Source: Caulobacter mirabilis
Lineage (GTDB): Bacteria > Pseudomonadota > Alphaproteobacteria > Caulobacterales > Caulobacteraceae
Assembly: GCF_002749615.1 (NCBI RefSeq)
Contig: NZ_CP024201.1
Span: forward strand, 3,038,001 to 3,102,000
Direction of reading: 5' to 3'
DNA length: 64,000 bases
Position 1 is the first letter of the stretch. Every line of letters starts with the position of its first letter. A program made the position numbers and the translations under genes. Positions 1 to 8,610 of this stretch are shown one piece after another. The notes under the pieces were generated by a model. It did not search any database and was not told where the DNA came from. It worked only from the letters and a program-made list of their open reading frames with translations.

Positions 1-7
1 GGGGAGG

Positions 8-83
8 TGGTGCCTGGGGCCGGAATCGAACCAGCGACACGCGGATTTTCAATCCGCTGCTCTACCAACTGAGCTACCCAGGC
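8..83 (-). tRNA. tRNA-Phe (GAA)
   Basis: On the minus strand this 76-nt segment folds as a complete tRNA. The acceptor arms GCCTGGG and CCCAGGC pair, the T-loop is GGTTCGATTCC, and the anticodon loop TTGAAAA carries GAA, which reads Phe codons. The 3' CCA is encoded in the DNA. It lies 77 nt downstream of yacG on the same strand. Confidence 0.97.
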
Positions 84-159
84 CTAGGCCTTGAAGGCCC
101 CGCGTTTTCGCGGAGGCCGCGTCTATAGAAGAGGGATTCCCGCAAGTCCAGCGGGACAT

Positions 160-336
160 TCAATCTTCGCGAATTTCCTGTGGAAGGCCGCCGTCCTCGT
201 CATCATCCTCGACCACGGGGATGGCGTAGCCGCCCGTGAACCAGCGCTGCAGGTCCACGTCCGCGCAGCGTTTCGAGCAGAACGGCCGATAGGCCTCTTC
301 CGTCGGCTTGCTGCAGATCGGGCAGGTCCTGCTCAT
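160..336 (-). CDS. yacG: DNA gyrase inhibitor YacG (small zinc-binding protein)
   Basis: This 58-residue protein is too short for a usual ORF cutoff, but it is clear when read by eye. It has the YacG zinc motif, C5-x2-C8-x11-C20-x3-C24, followed by ADVDLQRW and an acidic tail (VVEDDDEDGG). In E. coli YacG binds GyrB and blocks gyrase from binding DNA. The ATG at 336 overlaps the rng stop by 4 nt (ATGA), so it is translationally coupled as the last protein gene of the infA-maf-rng-yacG block. The family is usually 55-70 residues, so the length is normal. Confidence 0.93.
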   Translation of the reverse strand: MSRTCPICSKPTEEAYRPFCSKRCADVDLQRWFTGGYAIPVVEDDDEDGGLPQEIRED

Positions 337-1373
337 CGCGCGACCACGTCCAGCTGGTCGACCGGAAACCCCTCACGGGCCTCCACGACGAAGCGCGCGC
401 CCAGGCGGTCGGTCAGGGCCGCCCGCCTGGGCTCGAAGGCCGCCAGGACCGCCGGGGCGCAGGTCGCCGTCAGCCGTCCGCCCGGCAGGGCCCTGCCCTC
501 GCGCTCCAGCGCGCGGACTAGCCGCAGGGCCATCGTCTGCGGGGTCGGAACGCCCCGCTCGTCGCACAGGACGTCCAGGACCGGTCGCCGACGCCGCGGC
601 ACGGTCAGCGTCAGGGTGCCGAACCGGCTGATCTTGTCGATGGCCACGCCGGGGTTGTCCGGCGCGAAGGCCGCCCGGGCGGCGCCGTCGATGGCCTTGC
701 CGTCGTGGCCGCGCCCGACCAGGTCGAAGATCACCAGGCCACCCAGCCCCTTCAGCCGTAACAGCCGCGCGCCGATGGCCAGCGCGGCCAGATTCGCCGA
801 CCGCGCCGCGCTCTTGGTGTCGCTGCCCGGGCGTCCGCCCAGGTCGACGTCCACGGACACCAGCGCCCGGGTCGGCTCAATGGCGATGTCGCCGCCGCCC
901 GGCAGCGGGTGGACGGTCATCAGCGCCTCGGCCTCCGCGGCGTCGGCGGCTTCGCGCGCGCCCAGGCCCTCGACGATCTTGGAGCCCTTGGCCAGGACCA
1001 GGAGCTCGGCCTCGACGTCGGGCGCGCCCTCCAGCAGGCGGGGCTCGCCCTCGGCCGGACCGATCAGACGAACGGTGGCCAGCTTGTCCTGGCGGGCCTC
1101 GGTGCGGATCTCGACCTCGACGGCCGCGCCGCGCACCGGCGGCGGCTCGTCGTGGCGAAGGGAATACAGCGCCTCGACCTTGCCCGGCAGATCCAGGAAG
1201 GCGACGCCGATGTTCTTTTCGACGCTGCGCACGCGCGCGACGCTGCGCGCGCCCAGGGCCGTGGCGGCCGGGGCGTCATGGCGGTCGATCAGCAGCCGCT
1301 CGGGCCGGCCGTCGACGGTGATGACCGCCCGGGTCTCGCCGATCCCCTTGTCGAGGAAGAACTTGCGGCTCAT
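333..1373 (-). CDS. RNase E/G-like endoribonuclease (short form)
   Basis: A 346-residue protein of the RNase E/G family. It begins with the conserved [18 protein letters not shown] and has an S1-like segment (residues about 35-100, with VRSVEKNIGVAFLDL). The catalytic region has acidic clusters at ALVSVDVDLGG and LVIFDLVG that correspond to the two magnesium-binding aspartates of RNase E/G. It is shorter than E. coli RNase G (about 490 aa) and lacks the RNase E scaffold tail, as is common for the copy next to maf in alphaproteobacteria. AGGAGAGGG precedes the ATG. It overlaps maf and yacG by 4 nt each. Its probable role is RNA processing, but the substrate cannot be told from sequence. Confidence 0.85.
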   Translation of the reverse strand: MSRKFFLDKGIGETRAVITVDGRPERLLIDRHDAPAATALGARSVARVRSVEKNIGVAFLDLPGKVEALYSLRHDEPPPVRGAAVEVEIRTEARQDKLATVRLIGPAEGEPRLLEGAPDVEAELLVLAKGSKIVEGLGAREAADAAEAEALMTVHPLPGGGDIAIEPTRALVSVDVDLGGRPGSDTKSAARSANLAALAIGARLLRLKGLGGLVIFDLVGRGHDGKAIDGAARAAFAPDNPGVAIDKISRFGTLTLTVPRRRRPVLDVLCDERGVPTPQTMALRLVRALEREGRALPGGRLTATCAPAVLAAFEPRRAALTDRLGARFVVEAREGFPVDQLDVVAR

Positions 1374-1966
1374 GCGCCCTCTCCTCTCCGCCAGCCGAGG
1401 CCGTTCAGCAGGTTCAGGGTCTCATACAGGGGCAGCCCGACCACCGAGGTGAAGGAGCCCTGCATGCTGGTGGCGAAGGCCCCGGCGCGCTTGTGGATCT
1501 TGTAGGCTCCGGACGCGTCGGCCCATTCGCCGCCGGCGATGAAGGCGTCCAGCTCCCGGAGCGTGATGCGCTTGAAGGCCACGCGCGTCTCGACCACCCG
1601 CGAGGCGGTCTTGCCGCCGGGGGCGATCACGGCGACGCCGGTCAGGACCTTGTGGGCGCGGCCGGACAGCAGGGCGATCATGCGCCGAGCATCGGCCTCG
1701 TCCTCGGGCTTGCCCAGGATGCGCCGCCCCACCGCGACGATGGTGTCGGCGGCGAGGACGTAGGCCTGAGGATGCCGCGCCGCGACGGCCTCCGCCTTGC
1801 CCACGGCCAAACGCGCCACGAGTCGCCTGGGCGTCTCGTCGCGTTGCGGGGTTTCGTCGATGTCGGCGGGATCTACGAGGTCGGGTTCGATGTCGACCTG
1901 GCGGAGCAGTTCGAGTCGTCTGGGGCTGGAACTCGCAAGGACCAGCGCCCCCTCGGGCAGGCTCAC
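1370..1966 (-). CDS. maf: Maf-like nucleoside triphosphate pyrophosphatase
   Basis: A 198-residue protein of normal length for Maf, a house-cleaning enzyme that hydrolyses non-canonical or modified NTPs to NMP and pyrophosphate. The N-terminal signature [12 protein letters not shown], the central AADTIVAVG with its catalytic Asp, the GxPxxxxDA segment ([12 protein letters not shown]) and the late [11 protein letters not shown] are all present. It starts 4 nt inside the end of infA and ends 4 nt inside rng, so the three genes are probably co-translated. The exact nucleotide preference (dTTP/UTP type or m7GTP type) is not decided here. Confidence 0.93.
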   Translation of the reverse strand: MSLPEGALVLASSSPRRLELLRQVDIEPDLVDPADIDETPQRDETPRRLVARLAVGKAEAVAARHPQAYVLAADTIVAVGRRILGKPEDEADARRMIALLSGRAHKVLTGVAVIAPGGKTASRVVETRVAFKRITLRELDAFIAGGEWADASGAYKIHKRAGAFATSMQGSFTSVVGLPLYETLNLLNGLGWRRGEGA

Positions 1967-2181
1967 TTGAAGCGGTAGGTGATGCGGCCCTTCGTCAGGT
2001 CGTAGGGCGTCATCTCGACCAGAACCTTGTCGCCGGCCAGCACGCGGATGCGGTTCTTGCGCATCTTGCCCGCGGTGTGGGCGATGATCTCGTGATCGTT
2101 TTCCAGCTTCACGCGGAACGTGGCGTTCGGCAGCAGCTCGCTGACGGTTCCGGGAAACTCAAGCAGTTCTTCTTTCGCCAT
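1963..2181 (-). CDS. infA: Translation initiation factor IF-1
   Basis: A 72-residue S1/OB-fold protein, exactly the usual IF-1 length. It starts [19 protein letters not shown] and has the conserved [26 protein letters not shown] core and the terminal [10 protein letters not shown]-1 binds the ribosomal A site during initiation. A GAGAGG sequence lies upstream of the ATG. The 91-nt gap to the upstream phosphatase gene could hold its own promoter, though no convincing hexamers stand out. It overlaps maf by 4 nt. Confidence 0.98.
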   Translation of the reverse strand: MAKEELLEFPGTVSELLPNATFRVKLENDHEIIAHTAGKMRKNRIRVLAGDKVLVEMTPYDLTKGRITYRFK

Positions 2182-2272
2182 ACGGCCTCTCGTTGGGGTC
2201 TATACGCAAACGGCTCGCGCCGAAGGGATTCGGGTCGCGAGCCGCGGCTCCAGGGCAAGCATTATAACGCGT

Positions 2273-2728
2273 TCAGCCGCCAAAGGTCGATGCCCTGCCG
2301 AAACGCTCGCGAATCCTTCGCGCCAGCTCGTCCCGAACCTGCCTGTAGGCGTCCAGCCGCTGCTCGCGCGAACCGTCCGCCAGGGTGGGATCCAGCGTCG
2401 GCCAGTACTCGATGTCGACCGCCCTGCCCCGCGCCAGTTCGACCGCGCGGTGCTGGGCCTCGGGCGTCAGGGAGACGACCAGGTCGAACGATTCGTCCTC
2501 CAGGTCGTCGAAGACCTTGGGCTTGAAGCCGTGCAGGTCGCCGCCCAGCTCGTCGATGACCGCGGCCGCGAAGGGATCGACCTCGGTCTCGCCCGGCTCG
2601 CGCTTGAGGCCCACGCTGTCGACGAAGATGGTCCGGCCGTGGGCGAGCTTCAGCAGGGCCTCGGCCATCGGCGACCGGACTCGGTTGAAGTTGCAGGCGA
2701 ACAGGACCGCCCCCGGAAGCGCGACCAC
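2273..2728 (-). CDS. Low-molecular-weight phosphotyrosine phosphatase-like protein
   Basis: A 151-residue protein of the LMW-PTP/ArsC-like family. The phosphate loop is C12-N-F-N-R-V-R18-S, which fits C-x5-R-S/T, and follows the hydrophobic strand AVLFA. The late aspartate of the DP motif is at LDPTLADG (about D113). The sequence shows a complete phosphatase active site. Whether it acts on phosphoproteins, as an arsenate reductase, or on a small molecule is unknown. In many alphaproteobacteria this gene lies between UPF0262 and infA, as here, with 6 nt separating it from UPF0262. Confidence 0.82.
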   Translation of the reverse strand: MVALPGAVLFACNFNRVRSPMAEALLKLAHGRTIFVDSVGLKREPGETEVDPFAAAVIDELGGDLHGFKPKVFDDLEDESFDLVVSLTPEAQHRAVELARGRAVDIEYWPTLDPTLADGSREQRLDAYRQVRDELARRIRERFGRASTFGG

Positions 2729-2734
2729 CGGCCG

Positions 2735-3232
2735 TCAGCCCCGCCAGTGCAGCGCGCAGATCAGGGTGAAAAGCCGCCGGGCGGTGTCGAGGTCGGTCTT
2801 CACCTTGCCGTCCAGCCGCGCCTGCAGCAGCGCCGAGCCCTCGTTGTGCAGGCCGCGCCGCCCCATGTCCAACGCCTCGATCTGCGCCGGCGTCGCGTTG
2901 CGGATGGCCTGGTAGTAGCTCTCGCAGATCATGAAGTAGTCGCGGATCACGCCGCGGAACGGCGACAGCGACAGCAGATGCGTCTGATCGAACCCGCCGT
3001 CGGTCGCGACGATACGCAGCGCCAGCCGATTCTCGATCAGGGCGATCCTGAGGTCGTAGGGGCCCGTCTCGGCGCCGACCGGCTCGAAGTAGTTCTCCTC
3101 GATCAGGTCGAAGATCGCGATCTGGCGCTCCTGCTCCTGGTCGCGCGAGACCGCCGCGAGGGATTCCTCGTCGATCTCGATGCTGTTCAGGCGGTGCGCG
3201 TCGCGGTCGTCGGTCATGGGCGTCCGAGCCAT
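2735..3232 (-). CDS. UPF0262 family protein
   Basis: A 165-residue conserved alphaproteobacterial protein of unknown function (UPF0262). Family features seen include [11 protein letters not shown] near the N-terminus, [17 protein letters not shown], the [17 protein letters not shown] block and a C-terminal [15 protein letters not shown]. It has no signal peptide or membrane segment, so it is probably cytoplasmic. A second ATG at 3217 gives [11 protein letters not shown] and may be the true start; neither start has a strong ribosome site. It lies 55 nt after hisD in the conserved block. Confidence 0.85.
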   Translation of the reverse strand: MARTPMTDDRDAHRLNSIEIDEESLAAVSRDQEQERQIAIFDLIEENYFEPVGAETGPYDLRIALIENRLALRIVATDGGFDQTHLLSLSPFRGVIRDYFMICESYYQAIRNATPAQIEALDMGRRGLHNEGSALLQARLDGKVKTDLDTARRLFTLICALHWRG

Positions 3233-3287
3233 AAAGCAAGACGCCCCCCCTCGTCATCCCGGGGAGACCGCCAGAAAGAACGCCGTG

Positions 3288-4568
3288 CTATTTCTGCAAC
3301 CGGATCGCCGCGCTCAGCGCATGGGCCGGCAGCCCCTCGGCCTCGGCCAGGGCGGCGGTGTGCGGCCCCAGGAGGCCGAACGAGGCCGCGTCGCACTTCA
3401 CGATCGAGGTGCGCTTGAGGAAGTCGTAGATCGACAGCCCCGACTGGAACCGCGCCGCCCGGCTGGTCGGCAGCACGTGGTTGGAGCCGGCCACATAGTC
3501 GCCGATGGCCTCGGGCGTGAACCGGCCCAGGAAGATCGCCCCGGCGTGACGCACGCGATCGGCCAGCGCCTCGGGCGAAGCGGTGCAGAACTCCACGTGC
3601 TCGGGCGCGATGGCGTCGACCAGGGCCGGGCTCTGGTCCAGGGGCGCGAGGATCACCGCCCCGTGGTCGCGCCAGGAGGCGGCGGCGTCCTCGCCGGTCG
3701 ATAGCTCGCCCAGCTTCCGCTCCACGGCGGCCTCGACGGCGGCGGCGAAGGCCTCGTCGTCGGTGATCAGGATCGATTGCGCCGAGGGGTCGTGCTCGGC
3801 CTGGGACAGCAGGTCCGCGGCGATCCAGTCGGGGTCGTTGTCCTTGTCGGCCACGACCACGATCTCCGACGGTCCGGCCAGGGCGTCGATGCCGACGACG
3901 CCGTACAGTCGGCGCTTGGCCGCGGTGACATAGGCGTTGCCGGGGCCGACGATCTTGTCGACCGGGGCGATCGGCCCGGCGCCATAGGCCAGGGCGGCGA
4001 CGGCCTGGGCCCCGCCGATGCGCCAGATCTCGGTGACGCCCGCCGCCTTGGCCGCCGCCAGCACGGCCGGCTGCAGCTTCCCGGGCGGGGTGACCATGGC
4101 GATGCGGTCGACGCCGGCCACGGCGGCGGGTACGCAGTTCATCAGCACGGTCGAGGGATAGGCCGCCCGGCCGCCCGGCACATAGACGCCGACGGCCTCC
4201 AGCGCCGTCCAGCGCCAGCCCAGCTCGACCCCGGCCTCGTCGGTCCAGCGCTGGTCGGCCGGCCGCTGGCGGCCGTGGTAGTCGCGGATGCGGTTGGCGG
4301 CGAAGGCGATGGCCTCGCGGACCCGGGGGGCGCACTCGGCGGCGCCGGCCTCGATCTCCTCGGGCGTCACTCGAATGGTATGCTCCGTCAGGTCGACGCG
4401 ATCGAACCTGCGCGTATAGTCGAGGACCGCCTCGATCCCCCTCGCCTTCACCGCGTCCAGCACCTCGCCGGCGGCGGCGTCGACATCGGCCGGCTGCCCC
4501 CGTCGCTCGTCGAGGAAGGCGCGGAAGGTCTGGGCGAAGTCGGGACTGGAGACATTCAGGCGGCGCAT
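3288..4568 (-). CDS. hisD: Histidinol dehydrogenase
   Basis: A 426-residue protein of normal HisD length. It catalyses the last two NAD-dependent steps of histidine synthesis, L-histidinol to L-histidine. The sequence shows GVYVPGGRAAYPSTVLMN, GPGNAYVTAAKR, GIDALAGPSEI, the zinc/active-site HDPSAQSILIT segment, and APEHVEF with its catalytic Glu-His. It precedes UPF0262 on the same strand. The pairing of hisD with UPF0262 and infA is standard in alphaproteobacteria and is not a his operon; no other his gene is in the window. Confidence 0.97.
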   Translation of the reverse strand: MRRLNVSSPDFAQTFRAFLDERRGQPADVDAAAGEVLDAVKARGIEAVLDYTRRFDRVDLTEHTIRVTPEEIEAGAAECAPRVREAIAFAANRIRDYHGRQRPADQRWTDEAGVELGWRWTALEAVGVYVPGGRAAYPSTVLMNCVPAAVAGVDRIAMVTPPGKLQPAVLAAAKAAGVTEIWRIGGAQAVAALAYGAGPIAPVDKIVGPGNAYVTAAKRRLYGVVGIDALAGPSEIVVVADKDNDPDWIAADLLSQAEHDPSAQSILITDDEAFAAAVEAAVERKLGELSTGEDAAASWRDHGAVILAPLDQSPALVDAIAPEHVEFCTASPEALADRVRHAGAIFLGRFTPEAIGDYVAGSNHVLPTSRAARFQSGLSIYDFLKRTSIVKCDAASFGLLGPHTAALAEAEGLPAHALSAAIRLQK

Positions 4569-4685
4569 GGCCGGGCGCTATAGCGCATCGGCGGCGGGAC
4601 GCGAAGCGATGCGGGGACGCGGCGCCTCTTGCATGACGCGATCGATCGGCGAATTCTCCACCTGGGGCTACATCAGGAGGGGGAC

Positions 4686-5183
4686 ATGCCGCCGAATTCC
4701 GCCGCCCACGATATTCTGAGCGCGCTTGAACCGGATATCGACGAACTGGAGCTCGCGCCCAGGGCCAAGGCCGCCGCCCTGGCGCTGAAGCGGGCGCATC
4801 CGACCGTCATCATCACCAGCGGTCGGCGCTCGGCGCCCGACCAGGCGCGGGCCATGGCCGGCAACATCGCCCGAAACCGACAGTGGATCGCTCAGACCTA
4901 TGTCTCGCACGCCGAGAGCCGGGCGCTGCAGGCCTGGGTGGACGCCCATCCGCAGGCCCGGACTCGAGATACGATCGCCGCCGGCCTGCTGTCGGTCATG
5001 AACAGCTGGACGGATGCGCAGAAGGGCCGACTGTCGAAACACTTCAGCGGCGAGGCCTTCGACATCCGCCCCGTGGCCGGCGCCGCCGGCGCGGAGATCA
5101 AGCGGACCATCCGCGCCCTGCCCGGCTTGACCAAGTTCCTGGAACGCGAGGGCGGCCTGATCATCTGGCACGCCCAGTTCTGA
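4686..5183 (+). CDS. M15-like D-Ala-D-Ala carboxypeptidase/endolysin-type peptidase
   Basis: 165 residues from the ATG at 4686, chosen because AGGAGGGGG lies just upstream; a TTG at 4629 would only add a poor extension. The segment TSGRRSAPDQARAMA matches the first motif of peptidase M15/VanY proteins. H119-x6-D126 (SKHFSGEAFDI) plus H162 in the final IIWHAQF give the expected three zinc ligands. No signal peptide or TM helix is visible, so it may be cytoplasmic or endolysin-like. Its stop codon abuts the stop of the convergent retropepsin gene exactly. Together the two interrupt the conserved hisD-DUF2948 neighbourhood. Confidence 0.72.
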   Translation: MPPNSAAHDILSALEPDIDELELAPRAKAAALALKRAHPTVIITSGRRSAPDQARAMAGNIARNRQWIAQTYVSHAESRALQAWVDAHPQARTRDTIAAGLLSVMNSWTDAQKGRLSKHFSGEAFDIRPVAGAAGAEIKRTIRALPGLTKFLEREGGLIIWHAQF

Positions 5184-6332
5184 CTACAGGTAGTCAGCCG
5201 GCGTCAACGTCACCGCGCCGCGGCCCGCCACCTTGACCGTGACAACCATCCCGGCCGGGCCGCCCAGCGTGCGCAGCAGTTCGACGAAATCGCCCTCTAG
5301 GCGGTCGCCGACCTTGAGGCCGGCCGCCTCGCCCGGGCTGCCCTTGCCGACCTGGCCGACGGTCGCCGATCCGTCCGGCGCCTTGTCCAGCCAGATTCCG
5401 GAACGATTGTAGCGCTGCTCGGGCGTCGACAGGCCGCTGGCTTTGATCAGGACGCGCCGAGCCTTGGCGTCGATGGCGATGTTCATCCGCTGCAGGATCG
5501 GCAGGCCGAGGAGACCATCCTCGTCAGAGCCCCACGACGCCCGGGCATGCTCGGGCGCGCCCAGGGCGACGAGCTGGTTCTCGAACGACAAGGGGCCGAC
5601 GCGGATCGGCTGTCGGGCGCGCACCAGCCGTCCCGGCGCCGCCTCCGTGCCCGTGATCCCGGTGACCGGAATGGGCGACCAGGGCAACCCGTCGTCCCAC
5701 AGACCCAGCCGTTTTGCGTGGTTGTAGTCCAACTTCAGCGGACGCGGCGCGCCGGTGTCCCAGAGCAGCGAGAGCTTCTCGTCGCCGTAGTGCGCCTCGG
5801 ACTCGATCCGGCGCGAGCCGTTGGCGTTGGGGCTGTCCGGCAGGGCCGACGGGATCGCCGTGAACCCCGCGCGCTCGCCGGCGCCCTGCGGGTAGACCCG
5901 CCACTCGCCGCGGTCGAAGTCGAGGTCGCTGTCGAAGGTGGTCACCATTCCGGAGGCCACGATCCCGACACCGCCGCCCAGCCGCCAGAGGCCGGCCAGG
6001 GCGACGTCGGTCTGCCGCACGGCCCCGCCCAGCACCATCTCGTCGGCGGCGTAGAGCGGAAAACTCTCGCCCTTCAGCTTCACGTCCCGCAGCTTCCGGA
6101 GCCCCACCGCCTTGGCGGTCGTCTCCATCACGCAGCTGACCTCGGCGCCGGTGTCGATGATGAAGGGAAACGGCCCCATGCCGTTCAGCAGGGCGTCTAT
6201 GAGGACCCGGCCGTTCTCGAGCCGAAACCTGGCGACCACCGGCCCCGGCTGGGCCGGAGCGGCTCCGCCCGCGAGCAGGGCCAGCAGCCCGCCCGCCATC
6301 ACGTTGCGACGAGAAACGCTGTCGGCCGCCAT
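5184..6332 (-). CDS. Exported two-lobed retropepsin-like aspartic protease with PDZ domain
   Basis: 382 residues. The N-terminus has a twin-arginine start (SRRNVMAGGLLALLAGGAAPAQ), so export by Tat or Sec is likely. Two aspartic-protease active-site motifs are present: FIIDTGAEVS (D60) and LLWDTGAPRP (D192). Each has a downstream hydrophobic Gly stretch (GIVASGMV; DGLLGLPIL), so one chain could form both halves of a pepsin-like site. A PDZ-like domain follows (about 310-382, GQVGKGSPGEAAGLKVGDRL). The substrate is unknown. It is convergent with the M15-like peptidase, and the two stop codons touch. Confidence 0.8.
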   Translation of the reverse strand: MAADSVSRRNVMAGGLLALLAGGAAPAQPGPVVARFRLENGRVLIDALLNGMGPFPFIIDTGAEVSCVMETTAKAVGLRKLRDVKLKGESFPLYAADEMVLGGAVRQTDVALAGLWRLGGGVGIVASGMVTTFDSDLDFDRGEWRVYPQGAGERAGFTAIPSALPDSPNANGSRRIESEAHYGDEKLSLLWDTGAPRPLKLDYNHAKRLGLWDDGLPWSPIPVTGITGTEAAPGRLVRARQPIRVGPLSFENQLVALGAPEHARASWGSDEDGLLGLPILQRMNIAIDAKARRVLIKASGLSTPEQRYNRSGIWLDKAPDGSATVGQVGKGSPGEAAGLKVGDRLEGDFVELLRTLGGPAGMVVTVKVAGRGAVTLTPADYL

Positions 6333-6400
6333 GCGCCCCCCGGTGCTGCCTCCGGAAGAGACTACAGAAGCCAGGTCGTCCGGCTAGGGGCTTCGAACGC

Positions 6401-6835
6401 TCAAGCGTCGTGCGCGGGCGCCCGCGGCGTCGGCCAGGGATCGGACACGTCGGCCAGGATGAGGTCCAGGCATTCCACCTCGACCCGCAGGTCGCCGCCG
6501 CCGGCGAAGGTGAAGACCACCACGCCGCCCGGCGCCTCGCCCGGCTCGAAGGCCAGGCTCAGCAGCTCGACGATCGCGCCCTTGGCGTCGCGGCGCAGCT
6601 TGCGGCTCCTCACGCCCAGGACGCCGCCGATCTGCAGGCCGGTTCGCACCCGCTGCCGCGTCTTCTCGCCCGCCTCCCAGCGGAAGCGGTTGAGGGCGAC
6701 GGTCAGGCGACGGCCAGCGGCGTCGAAGGCGATGTCGCCGATCTTGGCCACGGCGTCCTGCAACGCGGCGGAGACCACGGCGAGATCGTCGGCGTCCTCG
6801 GCCAGAAGACGAAGCGGCTTGGCGGCCTGCGGCAT
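6401..6835 (-). CDS. DUF2948 family protein
   Basis: A 144-residue conserved alphaproteobacterial protein. It opens with LRLLAEDADDLAVVSAALQDAV and has the central NRFRWE and RVRTGLQIGGVLGVRSRKL blocks, which are typical of DUF2948, and a final CLDLILADVSDPW. The function is not known. It lies 2 nt after murA on the same strand and is very likely co-transcribed with it. In related genomes it commonly lies between murA and hisD; here two extra genes separate it from hisD. Confidence 0.82.
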   Translation of the reverse strand: MPQAAKPLRLLAEDADDLAVVSAALQDAVAKIGDIAFDAAGRRLTVALNRFRWEAGEKTRQRVRTGLQIGGVLGVRSRKLRRDAKGAIVELLSLAFEPGEAPGGVVVFTFAGGGDLRVEVECLDLILADVSDPWPTPRAPAHDA

Positions 6836-6837
6836 GC

Positions 6838-8133
6838 CTACTCCCCGATCTCCGGGACCGCTTCGCCCTTGATCCGGCGCACGTTGGCGCCGCAGGCGCC
6901 CAGCTTCTCCTCCAGCCGCTCGAAGCCGCGATCCAGGTGGTAGACGCGGCTGACGATCGTCTCGCCGCGCGCGGCCAGGCCCGCGATGACCAGGCTGACC
7001 GAGGCGCGCAGGTCGGTGGCCATCACGGGCGCGCCTTCCAGCTGCTCGACGCCGCGGACCCGCGCCTCGCCGCCGGACACGGCGATATCGGCGCCGAGAC
7101 GCGCCAGCTCCGGCGCGTGCATGAAGCGGTTTTCGAAGATGTGTTCGCGAATGACGCTTTCGCCGTCGGCCAGGGTCATCAGGGCCATGAACTGGGCCTG
7201 CAGGTCGGTGGCGAAGCCCGGATAGACGCCCGTATCGACGTCCACGGCCTTCAGGCGCGCGCCATTGCGACGGATCACGACGCCGTCGTTGGTGCGCTCG
7301 ACCTCGGCGCCGGCTTCCTCGATCTTGACCAGCAGGGCCTCGATCAGGTCGGCGCGGGTGTTGGTCAGGCGAACCTCGCCGCCGGCCATGGCCGCGGCCA
7401 CGGCGTAGGTGCCGGCCTCGATGCGGTCAGTGATCACCGCGTGGGTTGCCCCATGGAGCCGCTCGACGCCGGTGATGGTGATGGTGGTCGTGCCTTCGCC
7501 CTCGATCTGCGCGCCCATCTTGGTCAGGCATTCGGCCAGGTCGACGATCTCGGGCTCGCAGGCGCAGTTCTTCAGGACGGTGACGCCCTTGGCCAGGACG
7601 GCGGCCAGCATGGCGTGCTCGGTCGCGCCGACCGAGACGAAGGGAAACTCGATCTCCGCGCCCCTCAGGCCGCGCGGGGCGGTCGCATAGACGTAGCCCT
7701 CGTGCAGGTCGATCTTGGCGCCCAGCGCCTCCAGCGCCTGTAGGTGCAGGTCGACCGGCCGCGCGCCGATGGTGCAGCCGCCCGGCAGCGAGACCTTAGC
7801 GTGACCGGTGCGGGCGATCAGCGGGCCCAGCACGTTGAAGCTGGCGCGCATCTGCCGGACCAGGTCGTAGGGCGCGAACGAGCTGACGATCTCCGGCGTA
7901 TGCAGGATCGTCTCGGGCCCGGTCTCGGTGTCGCGCTCCTCGATGATCGCGCCCAGCCGCGTCAGCAGGTGCCCCAGGAACCGGGTGTCCGCCAGGCGCG
8001 GCATGTTGGTGAGGCGAAGCGGCTCGTCCGTAAGGAGCGAGGCGGCCATCAGCTTGATGGCGGAGTTCTTGGCGCCGCTGATCGGAATCGATCCGTTCAG
8101 CCGCGCGCCGCCGACGATGGCGATGCGGTCCAT
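6838..8133 (-). CDS. murA: UDP-N-acetylglucosamine 1-carboxyvinyltransferase
   Basis: 431 residues, the normal size for MurA, which transfers enolpyruvate from PEP to UDP-GlcNAc in the first committed step of peptidoglycan synthesis. The N-terminal [21 protein letters not shown], the fosfomycin-target cysteine C120 in [14 protein letters not shown], and the C-terminal [19 protein letters not shown] and [15 protein letters not shown] are all present. With Cys at 120 the protein would be expected to be fosfomycin-sensitive. It heads the DUF2948 operon. Confidence 0.97.
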   Translation of the reverse strand: MDRIAIVGGARLNGSIPISGAKNSAIKLMAASLLTDEPLRLTNMPRLADTRFLGHLLTRLGAIIEERDTETGPETILHTPEIVSSFAPYDLVRQMRASFNVLGPLIARTGHAKVSLPGGCTIGARPVDLHLQALEALGAKIDLHEGYVYATAPRGLRGAEIEFPFVSVGATEHAMLAAVLAKGVTVLKNCACEPEIVDLAECLTKMGAQIEGEGTTTITITGVERLHGATHAVITDRIEAGTYAVAAAMAGGEVRLTNTRADLIEALLVKIEEAGAEVERTNDGVVIRRNGARLKAVDVDTGVYPGFATDLQAQFMALMTLADGESVIREHIFENRFMHAPELARLGADIAVSGGEARVRGVEQLEGAPVMATDLRASVSLVIAGLAARGETIVSRVYHLDRGFERLEEKLGACGANVRRIKGEAVPEIGE

Positions 8134-8225
8134 TCAGGCCCCTCGATGCGCGGACGGGTCCTCCGTCGGCGACGAACACACATGTGAAGGCGGGGTTCTA
8201 GCGGGCGCAAGCCCCCGCGCAAGAG

Positions 8226-8399
8226 TCACTTGTGCTTGATGGCCGCGTCATCGGGTCGCCGAATCCCGGCGTCGCCTTCCCCAGGGGTCGATTCCTTCGG
8301 CGCGGCCTTCCGCCGGCGCAGATTGGCGCGCAGGGCGACGGCGAGCTGCTGCTCGCGAAGTTCCTTGTCCGAAAGGGGTTTGCCGGGCTTTTTCGTCAT
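8226..8399 (-). CDS. Small basic hypothetical protein (57 aa)
   Basis: A 57-residue ORF read by eye: it begins MTKKPGKPLSDKELREQQLA, continues with an Arg/Lys-rich helix (ANLRRRKAAPKE) and ends in KHK. It is highly charged with a plausible amphipathic helix, and the composition looks protein-like rather than like an antisense shadow. There is no clear Shine-Dalgarno before the ATG. It is 92 nt upstream of murA on the same strand. No family is assigned. Confidence 0.5.
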   Translation of the reverse strand: MTKKPGKPLSDKELREQQLAVALRANLRRRKAAPKESTPGEGDAGIRRPDDAAIKHK

Positions 8400-8488
8400 G
8401 GCGCCAGCAGTGAGGCGACAGAGAGTTGTGGGTCAAGCGAATTAGGGCTTCCCCCCGCCCCCGAGTTTCGCTATCAGGCGCCCCTCCC

Positions 8489-8563
<75 letters not shown>

Positions 8564-8564
8564 C

Positions 8565-8596
8565 GGCTCCCCAGGCCCTAGAGGCCTTGGGGAGCC
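8565..8596. terminator. Hairpin terminator after tRNA-Thr, shared with the convergent hydrolase gene
   Basis: Arms GGCTCCCCAGGCC and GGCCTTGGGGAGCC pair along 13 bp with one bulged T and a 5-nt loop. It sits between tRNA-Thr (plus) and the stop of the serine hydrolase (minus), so it can end transcription from both sides. There is no long T-run, so termination strength is uncertain. Confidence 0.7.
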
Positions 8597-8610
8597 GCCA
8601 GTCCCTTCCC

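Noticed and set aside
8..83. tRNA-Phe as an attachment site of an integrated element
   Set aside because: No integrase and no duplicate of the tRNA 3' end were seen nearby, and the neighbours are conserved housekeeping genes.
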